Translations under genes and position numbers: made by a program
Shown here: piece by piece, positions 50,798 to 58,647 of the stretch
How the letters are laid out: every line of letters starts with the position of its first letter
Position numbering within the stretch: the first letter of the stretch is position 1
DNA from: Aquabacterium sp. A7-Y
GTDB lineage: Bacteria; Pseudomonadota; Gammaproteobacteria; Burkholderiales; Burkholderiaceae_C
Assembly (NCBI RefSeq): GCF_026153205.1
Contig: NZ_JAPFBW010000002.1
Span: 212,404 to 276,403 of the forward strand
Direction: 5' to 3'
DNA: 64,000 nt
The notes under the pieces: generated by a model
What the model was told of the DNA's origin: nothing
Databases searched by the model: none
Seen by the model: the letters and a program-made list of their open reading frames with translations, nothing else

Positions 50798-51635
50798 TCG
50801 AACAGGCGCGTGCGGCTGGCTGCACTGAAGGCTCAAGGTTCAAAATCAGCCCGCTCCACCTCATTCCGGGACCGTAGACTTGGGGCATTTTGCGGGCGAG
50901 GAAGACATCCAAGAGCTGGCGCGGCTCGCCAACCGGCATGCCCCGGAACTCAAGACCCACGACCAGAGGAGTTCCAGGCCAGCGAGTGCACTTCGTGCGC
51001 ACGGGGTCCTGAGCACGCTCGGTGTCGCCGGGCGTTGCTCCTGTCGACCATCTTCATCAGGCTGTGCGCCATCGTCTACGGTCTCGTCGGAGCAGTCGAC
51101 TCCGCTGCCGGACGCAAGGGCAACTTCAGTGAGCGGCACCGCCGCTGGGTCGAGGGCACATCGGGCGCGCTTCTGATCGTTGCGGCCGCGCGGCTCGCCA
51201 CCGACAAGTAAGTTACGCGGAGGATGGACCCGACCGACAAGAAGCGATGGGCGAGTGAGAGGTCCCAGACCTATGAGCGACTGCCACGCCCGATCATCGG
51301 GTGGCGGCGGGGCGGCAAAGATCTGCCGCAAGCACTGCATCCATCGGCCACCTGGTGCGTCTGGAAAGGCAAGTAGCGCAGCACGAGGCTCAGCAATCTG
51401 ATGCAACCGCAGGAGTTCGACATCTAGGGCACAAAGCCCAACGCGGTTCACGAAAGCTGCCTGAGCTCAATGCGCCGGGCGGCGACGCTTGGGAAGCACC
51501 CGCCTTCAGGCGACGAGCTGCAACGCAAAGCTGTGGGGCCGTCACAAGTAGCGTGAGGCGATACCCCATGGGCCCGAATCTGAGCCCCGCACGATTGCTC
51601 CTCGCGGAACGACCGAGTCCGGGCACTATCCGGGT
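50798..51635. other. Gene-poor stretch with a transporter remnant
   Basis: About 840 bases. Apart from the LysE-type remnant (51041-51211), no frame has a recognisable domain. The sequence around 50880-50970 (plus strand) encodes EEDIQELARLANRHAPELK, which looks protein-like but belongs to no family I recognise. It may be scar tissue from several decayed genes. Confidence 0.5.
51041..51211 (+). pseudogene. LysE/RhtB-type exporter C-terminal remnant
   Basis: The frame from 51041 to the stop at 51209 encodes LSTIFIRLCAIVYGLVGAV, a gap, then ERHRRWVEGTSGALLIVAAARLA. The last part matches the C-terminal helix of LysE/RhtB amino-acid exporters (RWLERxSGALLIxLGxRLA). The family's five N-terminal helices are absent, so this is a gene fragment. 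Confidence 0.6.
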
Positions 51636-52097
51636 ATGGCTACGCGCTCTGCAACCTCGCCCAACCCTTCACCGGTTCCATTACTGATCCGTATTGCACG
51701 CGGTCCTGCCTCTTGCTGCACTCGCCTTGGTATCGTCGTCGCAGTCGCTGTCCCTTTTCTGAGCGGTTGTGGTGAGCCCTACCAAAGCGCCGCAATCCGT
51801 TATCACCGCGTGGCAGAACGTGTGTTGATCGCACAGGGTTACTGTGAGAGTGAGCGCAGCTGCCGAAGCAAGGGGCTGGCATTTTGGGCAGGAGGGCGCC
51901 GCGCGGTGCCCTTCATTCGGCAAGGTGGGGCCGACTTGGTGCTGTACCAGGTGACCAAGACCGAAACGCTGGACGCCATCGTGGCGGAGCTGCGGCGAGT
52001 TCAGCAGGCGGAGCACCTCCCTGGAGTGCGGCTCACCGCCTACTACGGGCCGCATGGCAACAGGGGCGAAGTAGCGCGTGAGGTAATGATCGAGTAG
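51636..52097 (+). CDS. Hypothetical lipoprotein
   Basis: A 153-residue protein. After a basic stretch and a hydrophobic helix (LGIVVAVAVPFLSGC), a lipobox LSGC is followed by GEPYQSAAIRYHRVAERVL. The rest has no recognised domain. Two cysteines (ESERSC and YCES) could form a disulfide. The N-terminal extension MATRSATSPNPS is longer than usual, so a downstream start is possible. It stands between two gene fragments and a DUF4148 gene on the other strand. Confidence 0.6.
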   Translation: MATRSATSPNPSPVPLLIRIARGPASCCTRLGIVVAVAVPFLSGCGEPYQSAAIRYHRVAERVLIAQGYCESERSCRSKGLAFWAGGRRAVPFIRQGGADLVLYQVTKTETLDAIVAELRRVQQAEHLPGVRLTAYYGPHGNRGEVAREVMIE

Positions 52098-52353
52098 CGG
52101 TGGGCAGCAGATGAGCCAGCTTGCCTTGAGCGGACGCGTACCAGCCTGCTTGCACTGCTGCTGCAGCCGACCGATAAACAGGAAACGAGGATGAATGTGC
52201 TGCGGAGTCGACTTGAGTCGCTGTTCGAAGTCCATGCGCCGCCTTGCTGGGCACCTCGAATCCGGCTGCCTCCCGGCAGCAAGTCGAGGCGGCTGGAAGG
52301 ACGCTGGCACGCGCTTCCCGGAGGACCTGCGCGGCGTGGTCGGCGCGCCTATG

Positions 52354-52378
52354 AAAAAAAGCGCCCGCCGGAGCGGGC
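52354..52378 (-). terminator. Rho-independent terminator of the DUF4148 gene
   Basis: GCCCGC (52363-52368) pairs with GCGGGC (52373-52378) around a CGGA loop. On the minus strand a run of seven T follows, the typical intrinsic terminator. It lies about 95 bases after the DUF4148 stop codon. No terminator signal is visible on the plus strand. Confidence 0.8.
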
Positions 52379-52472
52379 CTTTCCTTCGTCGTCACCGGCG
52401 TCGGGCCGCGGGGGCCCGCCCTTCAAACTCAGCCGCCAAGGTTGATCGGCGGCAGCACGGACAGGAGGGCGC

Positions 52473-52907
52473 TCAACGGCCGACGGTCACGCTCTTCACG
52501 TCTTCGCTGTTGCGTGCCGTCGCGCTACGCCCCTGCTCAGGGAACACGCTGGCTTCGCCGCTGAACACCGGCAAGGGGCCTTCGGCACGGGCTTGCGCCA
52601 GCTCGGCCTTCACCTCCGCGCGGGTCTTGCCCGAGGCAACCGCGCCCTGGAGCTGCTTGTCTTCGCCGCGGTGAGCGGTGGCGGTGCGGGCAGCGTCCGG
52701 GAACACGCTGGCTTCGCCACTGAACACGGCCAGCTGTTCACCTTGGGCACGGGCCTGGGCCAGTTCGGCCTTCACTTCGGCACGCGTCTTCACCGAGGGC
52801 AGCTCGCGGGTCCAGGTCTGGTCGAAGTCGTTCGCTTCGCCGGCAAACGCACCGGCAGCGGAGAAAGCGGTCATCACGGCAACGATCAGGGTCTTCTTGG
52901 CGTTCAT
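52473..52907 (-). CDS. DUF4148 domain protein, tandem repeat
   Basis: A 144-residue secreted protein. A signal peptide (MNAKKTLIVAVMTAFSAAGAFA) is followed by two repeats, each with KTRAEVKAELAQARA and VFSGEASVFP. KTRAEVxAEL is the DUF4148 hallmark, widespread in Burkholderiales and of unknown function in the periplasm. The ATG at 52907 has GGAG six bases upstream; another ATG four codons before it is possible. The two repeats also resemble one another at DNA level, indicating an internal duplication. A strong terminator follows. Confidence 0.86.
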   Translation of the reverse strand: MNAKKTLIVAVMTAFSAAGAFAGEANDFDQTWTRELPSVKTRAEVKAELAQARAQGEQLAVFSGEASVFPDAARTATAHRGEDKQLQGAVASGKTRAEVKAELAQARAEGPLPVFSGEASVFPEQGRSATARNSEDVKSVTVGR

Positions 52908-53092
52908 GTTCAGCTCCATTCACAACTGGGTTAGGTCCGGGTCGGCAGGATCAGCCCCCCGGCCCCCTCGGTGAGTCGCAACCGTTATTCGTTTGTGCTC
53001 ATCGATGGGATGAACTTTAGGTGTTAACCCTTGGCGGAAAAACGGGGCTGACTACAAGGCATCGTTTCGGAAACCGCAACAAAGGAGAGGAC

Positions 53093-53284
53093 GTTGACCG
53101 GCTGTATCGGATGCGTGTGTTCTCCAAGGCCATCGACGAGCGCAGCTTCTCGGCGCCAGCAAGGCAGCGAATCCCGCGGCACGAGGCCGATACGATCAAG
53201 GAGCTCGGCGAGGTGACGGCCAGGCTCACGCTGCCGGGCTGCGGCGTTTGTTGTCGTCTGGCTAATCGAAATGGATCACACTGA
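53093..53284 (+). pseudogene. LysR-type regulator N-terminal remnant
   Basis: After AAAGGAGAGGAC, a near-perfect ribosome site, the frame encodes VDRLYRMRVFSKAIDERSFSAPA, which matches the start of LysR regulators (MDRLxAMRVFxxVVDxGSFSAAA). The expected ATG reads GTT, and the sequence diverges within 25 codons. The remainder (to 53284) has no LysR features, so the gene has decayed. Confidence 0.6.
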
Positions 53285-53734
53285 TCCGCAGGCCAGGAGC
53301 GCCGGGCAGGTCCGACAGCATCATTGCCACGCCGCCATCCGCTGTCGACGTGTACTCGGCCTCCTTCAGGGCCGTCGACGCGGACTGCGCTCGCGAGCGG
53401 TCGGCGACCGCAGCCTGCGCAAAGCCTTGCTCGTCCAAATACCGCTGCAGGGTTCGCCATGTGGGTTCAGCGTCCGCATGCGAGACGTAGAAGGTCACTT
53501 GCGACTGCGGCAGCTTGTTGCCATCGCCCACCGATCCGAAGTACTCGGGCGGCTGGACCGCCGCGGCAATGGGGCATCGCGCACCAGGCTGGAGATGCCC
53601 AGATAGTAGGTCAGCGAGCCGGGCCGCGGCATGTAGTCCTCCAGGGAGAACAGGTAGGCCAGCGCAGCGAGGCCCGCGCAAGCTAATAGTGCGGCGGAGA
53701 CAATCGCGATTCTGAGGACAGTTCCAAGGCGCAT
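53262..53734 (-). pseudogene. Frameshifted single-helix membrane protein
   Basis: One frame encodes the start (53734): RIAIVSAALLACAGLAALAYL, a membrane helix, then PGSLTYYLGISSLVRDAP. A second frame continues IAAAVQPPEYFGSVGDGN to the stop at 53262, ending LPGAPGLRISVIHFD. Joining needs one extra base in the CCCC run at about 53571-53574. Either the gene is broken or this is a sequencing error. Function is unknown; the membrane helix with a soluble periplasmic domain suggests an anchored protein. Confidence 0.7.
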
Positions 53735-53950
53735 GGGAAGATGGGCGGCGAACAGAGTCCGGCCGGGAGTTACATGTGTGTGCTCGAGCGTCGAGCCGCC
53801 GCGGGCGAGTAAATCACAATTGATCGATAGCCGTGTAGCGATGACGATGGTGATCCAAATGATTTGTCAGTTGGGGTACGCAGTGCATCTTTTCTCCGGA
53901 GCCTATCCTTTGTTGCCGGGGGCGTGGGGACACTCGGCGCGGTCGTGCTC

Positions 53951-56188
53951 ATGCGGCTGATCGGCTATTTCCGGACGCTGCTCGGACCGGGTCTCAGGCC
54001 ACCTCAGCGCGCGCTTCTCGCGCTGCGTGGCCTCGGCGTGGCGACACTGGCCGCAGCGCTGCTCCTGGCAGCTTATGCCGTGCTGCTGATCCCCTTCACG
54101 CCCGCCGTCGACAACGTGCTCAAGGCGAGAAGCGAGCGACCGAGCGTGCTGCTTGCCGCGGACGGCTCGGTCATCGCGACCTTCAAGCGGACGAACCGCG
54201 AATGGATGGCCCTGGACCGCGTCCCGACGCATGTCGTCGATGCTTTGATCGCCACCGAGGACCACCGCTTCTGGGAGCACGCTGGCGTCGACTGGCGGCG
54301 TAGCTTGGCGGCGGTGGTTTACACCCTCGGCGGCGAGCGCCAGGGCGGCTCGACGATCACCCAGCAGCTCGCGCGCAACTTCTTCGCTGAAGAGATCGGG
54401 CGCGCGCCCACCGCGACGCGCAAGATCAAGGAGATCATCACTGCGATCAAGCTCGAACGTCGCTACTCGAAACGCGAGATTCTCGAGGCCTACCTCAACA
54501 CCGTCTCCTTCCACTACAACGCGTTCGGCATCGAGATGGCGGCCCGCACCTATTACAACAAGCCGGCGCGCGAGTTGACCCTCGTCGAGGGCGCCACCCT
54601 GGTCGGCCTGCTCAAGGGCACGCGCGCGTACAACCCGGTGTCGAACCCGCAGCGCGCGCGCGAGCGTCGTAACCTGGTACTGACCCAAATGGTCAAGCGC
54701 GGCACGCTAGGCCAGTCGGCCTGCGACAAGCTCAGTCGCCGCCCGCTGCGCCTGAACTTCGTTCGTCAGGACCTGGAGACCGGCCCGGCGCCGCACTTCG
54801 CCGACGTCGTGCGGCGCTGGTTGATCGGCTGGAGCGAACTGCTCGACTATGACCTCTACGCCGACGGTCTGGTCGTGCAGTCGACCCTCGATGTCCGGCT
54901 GCAACGCCTGGCAACCCAGGCTCTGGAACGCCGGCTCGATGCACTCCAGGCGGTGGCCGACGTCGAATGGGGGCGCGCGAGCGGGAAGTTGCTGTCGACG
55001 CGCATGGACGCGTATCAACAGGCACGCCGCAAGATCGAGCCCTTCGCTCACTTCTGGGCCACGCGATCCGACCTTGTCGATGCCTTCATCCGCGAATCGC
55101 CTGAATTCGCCAAGTTGGTGGACGAGGGCAGCGCGAAGGACGACGCGCTGGCACAGTTGCGCGCGGACACTGCGTTCATGGCTGCCTTGCGTGAACGCAA
55201 GACACGCCTGGAAGCCGGCCTGGTCGCGATCGACCCCGGCAACGGCCATGTGCGCGCCTGGGTCGGGGGCCGCGACTTCGCGACCGGCAGCTTCGACCAT
55301 GTGCAGCAGGCGCGCCGACAGCCGGGCTCGACCTTCAAGCCCTTCGTCTATGGCGCCGCACTCGAGGCGGGCATGGATCCGCAGCGTGAATTCCGCGACG
55401 GCCCGGTCGCCATCCGCCTGCCCAATGGCAGTGTGTGGACGCCGAACGACGCGCGTGAGGGCCATGGCGGCCGGTCCAATTTCGAGGATGGCTTGGTTCA
55501 TTCGCGCAACAGCATCACGGCGCAGGTGATGGAAGCTGTCGGCACGCGCAAGGTGGTGGGTTTCGCGCAGCGTCTGGGGGTGCGCGAGAGCAAGCTCGAG
55601 GCGGTGCCGTCGCTCGCGCTGGGCACGAGCCCGGTCACCCTGCTCGAAATGGCGAGCGCCTACGCCAGCATCGCGGCACTCGGAGAGTACCGAGCGCCAG
55701 TGCTGGTGACGCGTGTGACCGATGCCAGCGGGCGGCTGGTCGTCCAATTCGCGCCGCGGACCGAAGCAGCCCGCGAACCTGTGCTCGAGCCCGATGTCGC
55801 CATTCAACTGATCGACATGCTGCGCGCGGTCGTGGATCAAGGCACCGGGCGCGGCATCCGCGACGCACACGGCATCCACGCAGATGTGGCCGGAAAGACC
55901 GGCACGACCCAGAACAACGCAGACGGCTGGTTCGTGCTGATGCACCCGCAACTCGTCACCGGCAGCTGGGTCGGCTTCAACGACCCGCGCGTCACGCTGC
56001 GCAGCGACCATTGGGGACAAGGTGCCCACAACGCCCTGCACGTGGTCGGCGACTTCATGCAACGCGCCCTGGCGGAAGGTGCCATCGATTCGCAAGCCGC
56101 GTTCCCGAGCCGCCCCGGCAGGGCCGTCCAGGCCGCGATTCGCAGCGCCGGCGAGGCGCTCAGGCGCCTGTTCGGCTGGGATCGGTAG
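53951..56188 (+). CDS. Penicillin-binding protein 1A-type glycosyltransferase/transpeptidase
   Basis: A 745-residue bifunctional cell-wall synthase. A membrane helix at about residues 22-46 precedes the GT51 domain, with the catalytic Glu in TEDHRFWEHAGVD (about 103) and GGSTITQQLARNFF (132-145). The penicillin-binding domain has SxxK STFK (QPGSTFKPF), SRN and KTGTTQ. It polymerises and cross-links peptidoglycan in the periplasm. ATG 53951 (MRLIGYFRTLL) was preferred to the TTG at 53864, since the extra residues are not typical. A gap of about 215 bases precedes it. Confidence 0.92.
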   Translation: MRLIGYFRTLLGPGLRPPQRALLALRGLGVATLAAALLLAAYAVLLIPFTPAVDNVLKARSERPSVLLAADGSVIATFKRTNREWMALDRVPTHVVDALIATEDHRFWEHAGVDWRRSLAAVVYTLGGERQGGSTITQQLARNFFAEEIGRAPTATRKIKEIITAIKLERRYSKREILEAYLNTVSFHYNAFGIEMAARTYYNKPARELTLVEGATLVGLLKGTRAYNPVSNPQRARERRNLVLTQMVKRGTLGQSACDKLSRRPLRLNFVRQDLETGPAPHFADVVRRWLIGWSELLDYDLYADGLVVQSTLDVRLQRLATQALERRLDALQAVADVEWGRASGKLLSTRMDAYQQARRKIEPFAHFWATRSDLVDAFIRESPEFAKLVDEGSAKDDALAQLRADTAFMAALRERKTRLEAGLVAIDPGNGHVRAWVGGRDFATGSFDHVQQARRQPGSTFKPFVYGAALEAGMDPQREFRDGPVAIRLPNGSVWTPNDAREGHGGRSNFEDGLVHSRNSITAQVMEAVGTRKVVGFAQRLGVRESKLEAVPSLALGTSPVTLLEMASAYASIAALGEYRAPVLVTRVTDASGRLVVQFAPRTEAAREPVLEPDVAIQLIDMLRAVVDQGTGRGIRDAHGIHADVAGKTGTTQNNADGWFVLMHPQLVTGSWVGFNDPRVTLRSDHWGQGAHNALHVVGDFMQRALAEGAIDSQAAFPSRPGRAVQAAIRSAGEALRRLFGWDR

Positions 56189-56426
56189 CGCAACGCCCCT
56201 TCAACTCATGGTCGCCGCTTGCACCTGCACTGCGCGTCGGCATGTTCGCACCGCGATGTCGCTCTTCAAGGCCCCCTCACGCGCGCCTTTGGATGTCGAC
56301 GCCTGCTGCTCCACATCCTTCGCGCCGTTGTTTTCTCGAACACCGTCTGCGTTTCCAGAGTGGACTGCAAGTTGCTCACTGAGCTCACAGGTATGCTCAT
56401 GTGTTTAACCCCAGGAGACTTTCACG

Positions 56427-57071
56427 ATGCCGAAGACCTATGCACAACTTCTGGAACAAATGGAGACCCTGTCTCGCCAGATGGAAATGGCGAAGCGCAG
56501 GGAAGGGTCGGGCGTTCTCAAGGAGATCAAGAAGCAGATCGCGCTCTACGGCTTCACGCAGGACGACGTGTTCGGCGAATCAAACGGGGCGGTGACGAAG
56601 ACGCCGGGGCGCAAGCGCGCCGGGGCTACGGCGCCGAAGTACCAGGACGCACACGGCAACAGCTGGTCCGGTCGTGGTCCCCGTCCGGCATGGCTTCGAG
56701 TTGCACTGGAAAACGGCGAGACGCTTGAGTCCTTCCTGTCGAAGCGACCGGGCCAGTCCGGCACGACGCGCGACGCAGCTGCTCCGGCTCCAGCCAGGAA
56801 ACGACGCACTGCCGTGAAGCCTGCTGCCGCCAAGAAGGTCGTGGCCAAGAAGCCGAGGCGCGAGGTCAAGGCCTCGGGGAAGAAGGCGAAGGCGGGCGCC
56901 GCGGCTTCGGACACCTCGCCCAAGCAGGGCCGTAGACGCGCGGCAGCACCGAAGGCTGTGGCTAAGCCGGCGGCGAAGAAGCGCCGCTTCGCGAAGGCAT
57001 CACCAGCGCGTCAAGTTGCGGCACCGACCGCTGCCGCTGAGGCTTCGAGTTCCCAGGCAAGCGAAGCCTGA
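56427..57071 (+). CDS. H-NS family nucleoid protein with histone-like tail
   Basis: A 214-residue protein. Residues 1-50 form an oligomerisation coiled coil (MPKTYAQLLEQMETLSRQMEM). The H-NS DNA-binding core lies in APKYQDAHGNSWSGRGPRPAWL (matching WSGRGxxPxW). The C-terminal 110 residues are Lys/Ala/Arg-rich (KKVVAKKPRR, AKPAAKKRR), like histone H1 or AlgP. Usual H-NS is about 130 residues, so the tail is an addition. It binds curved DNA and silences AT-rich genes. AGGAG precedes the ATG. Confidence 0.9.
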   Translation: MPKTYAQLLEQMETLSRQMEMAKRREGSGVLKEIKKQIALYGFTQDDVFGESNGAVTKTPGRKRAGATAPKYQDAHGNSWSGRGPRPAWLRVALENGETLESFLSKRPGQSGTTRDAAAPAPARKRRTAVKPAAAKKVVAKKPRREVKASGKKAKAGAAASDTSPKQGRRRAAAPKAVAKPAAKKRRFAKASPARQVAAPTAAAEASSSQASEA

Positions 57072-57133
57072 GGCATGCCGAGGATGCCATCGGGTTTGCC
57101 CCTTCAGGCGTCTGCGGCAAGTCGTTTGCACTT

Positions 57134-57730
57134 CTACTTTTGCTGAAGACTTCGCTGGATTCGAACGGTCAGAGCAAGCGGCGGTTTGGCAACAGGTTCA
57201 ATGCGGATACCGTTCACACCCTTCCGCCAAAGCGCTGCCTGTCGGGCTTGCAAGATCAGCGGAGGGGACTCGGCGCTCACGAGGCGAACCGGACCCCTCA
57301 TGCAGAGTACGAACACGGCGTCGGCCGGAGGTAGGTCGGTTTCCTGGTCGACCCAGCTCACTGAGGTCCAGAACCGATCGCGTCGAAGCAGGATGCTGAG
57401 GTTCTCGGTCGGCCCGTCGATCAGCTCTGCGTTGACCCCAGCTTCGCCCTTGAAGAAAACAGGTCTGTGCGGGTCGTTGAAGTGAACGGTGGTCCTGTCC
57501 TCCAAGAACGTGAGGCGGAGGCCCGCACCACGGAGCAGCACGATCGAGCGGTCAATTCCGGGGAACGCGGAGAACGGAGAGCTTTTTGTCGTCTCAGCCC
57601 AGGAAAGTTTCCAATCGAGCGACTCTAGTCCTGCGCCTCGCGGCTCTACGGTGATCTCGCGCATCAGCCCCGCGCCGTTCTTCCAGGGTACCTTCGGAAT
57701 GTCGTGGAGATCGAATAGTTCGAATGGCAT
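57134..57730 (-). CDS. HutD/Ves family protein
   Basis: A 198-residue cupin-like protein. FDLHDIPKVPWKNGAGLMREI at the N-terminus, WKLSWAETTKSSPFSAFPGIDRSIVLLRG and FNDPHRPVFFKGE are signatures of HutD/Ves. The family's role in histidine catabolism regulation or stress is not firmly known; no hut genes are in the window. GGAGAAG precedes the ATG at 57730. It is convergent with the H-NS gene. Confidence 0.85.
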   Translation of the reverse strand: MPFELFDLHDIPKVPWKNGAGLMREITVEPRGAGLESLDWKLSWAETTKSSPFSAFPGIDRSIVLLRGAGLRLTFLEDRTTVHFNDPHRPVFFKGEAGVNAELIDGPTENLSILLRRDRFWTSVSWVDQETDLPPADAVFVLCMRGPVRLVSAESPPLILQARQAALWRKGVNGIRIEPVAKPPLALTVRIQRSLQQK

Positions 57731-57872
57731 GGCGACTTCTCCTTCCTGAGTTGATCTGTCGCAATTTGACACGGCGACTCCGGCTGCAGGCTAGCAAGGA
57801 GCGTTTTGTGCGCGAGCGGCGCTGGGTCAGGGCGAGAATGTGTCGGCCCATGTCAAAGTGAGGCGTTTATCG

Positions 57873-58097
57873 ATGAGCGACCCATCTTTCGTTTGCGCTA
57901 CATGTGGGCAGAGGCATTCCGGTCTTCCCACCGACTACGGCTTTCGGCTTCCAGATCAGGTGCACGCACTGAGCTACATCGAGCGCTACCGGCGATCGAG
58001 GAGCAATGCGGACCTCTGTACGCTCGATATAGGCCGTTTGGCGAACGACATCCCGGGCTATCGCGGGACGAGCGGTCTAGTTTGTCGACGCACCTAG
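57873..58097 (+). pseudogene. DUF2199 N-terminal fragment
   Basis: The frame starts MSDPSFVCATCGQRHSGLP, with a CxxC plus H/LP motif typical of DUF2199 proteins, and continues YGFRLPDQVHALS and NADLCTLD. After that it diverges and stops at 58097; the family's remaining two thirds are missing. It is a truncated copy, ending six bases before the MAPEG gene. Confidence 0.58.
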
Positions 58098-58102
58098 GAA
58101 GG

Positions 58103-58495
58103 ATGATGCTGGTTTTGCCGATTTCGTTAACCACGGCCGGGTTGTGCACGCTCTTGTATCTGGTGCTCTCGGTCCGGGTCGTGCTCCAAAGGAAAAAGTC
58201 CGACTTTGCCGTCACTGCAACCATGGACAAGGAGCTGCTGATTCGCATTCGCGTGCACGGCAACTTCGCAGAGTATGTGCCCTTGGCTCTGTTGCTTCTG
58301 GCGCTGCTGGAGCTCGCGGCCGCCCCCCAGGGCTTGTTGTGGTGTCTTGGCGCGGTGCTCATCATTGCCCGCATCTGCCATGCCCTAGGCTTGCCGCGTC
58401 CAGCGCCTAACGTGCTGCGATTGCTCGGCGTGCTGGGTACATTCGGTACCTTGCTGGTCGAGTGTGCCGCAGCTCTGTATGTACTGTTGAGATGA
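58103..58495 (+). CDS. MAPEG-family membrane protein
   Basis: A 130-residue protein with four membrane helices. RIRVHGNFAEYVPLALLLLALLE is the MAPEG signature (RxxxNxxEYxP), followed by ICHALGLPRPAPNVLRLLGVLGTF. Members are glutathione-dependent membrane enzymes or relatives (also YecN-like). AGGAAGG immediately precedes two adjacent ATGs (58103 and 58106); the second has better spacing. It follows a DUF2199 fragment. Confidence 0.86.
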   Translation: MMLVLPISLTTAGLCTLLYLVLSVRVVLQRKKSDFAVTATMDKELLIRIRVHGNFAEYVPLALLLLALLELAAAPQGLLWCLGAVLIIARICHALGLPRPAPNVLRLLGVLGTFGTLLVECAAALYVLLR

Positions 58496-58647
58496 CAAGC
58501 GTTCGAGCATATTCAGCATGAGCGCGATGGCGTCAAATGGGATCCTCATTGAAGCGGGCTCTCCCCCAGCTTGCTGATTGGGGTTGGAAGCTGTCGCCCT
58601 AAGTCCAGAGAGGCCGCGACCCATGACGGAGCGGTCCTCGGTGCGCG

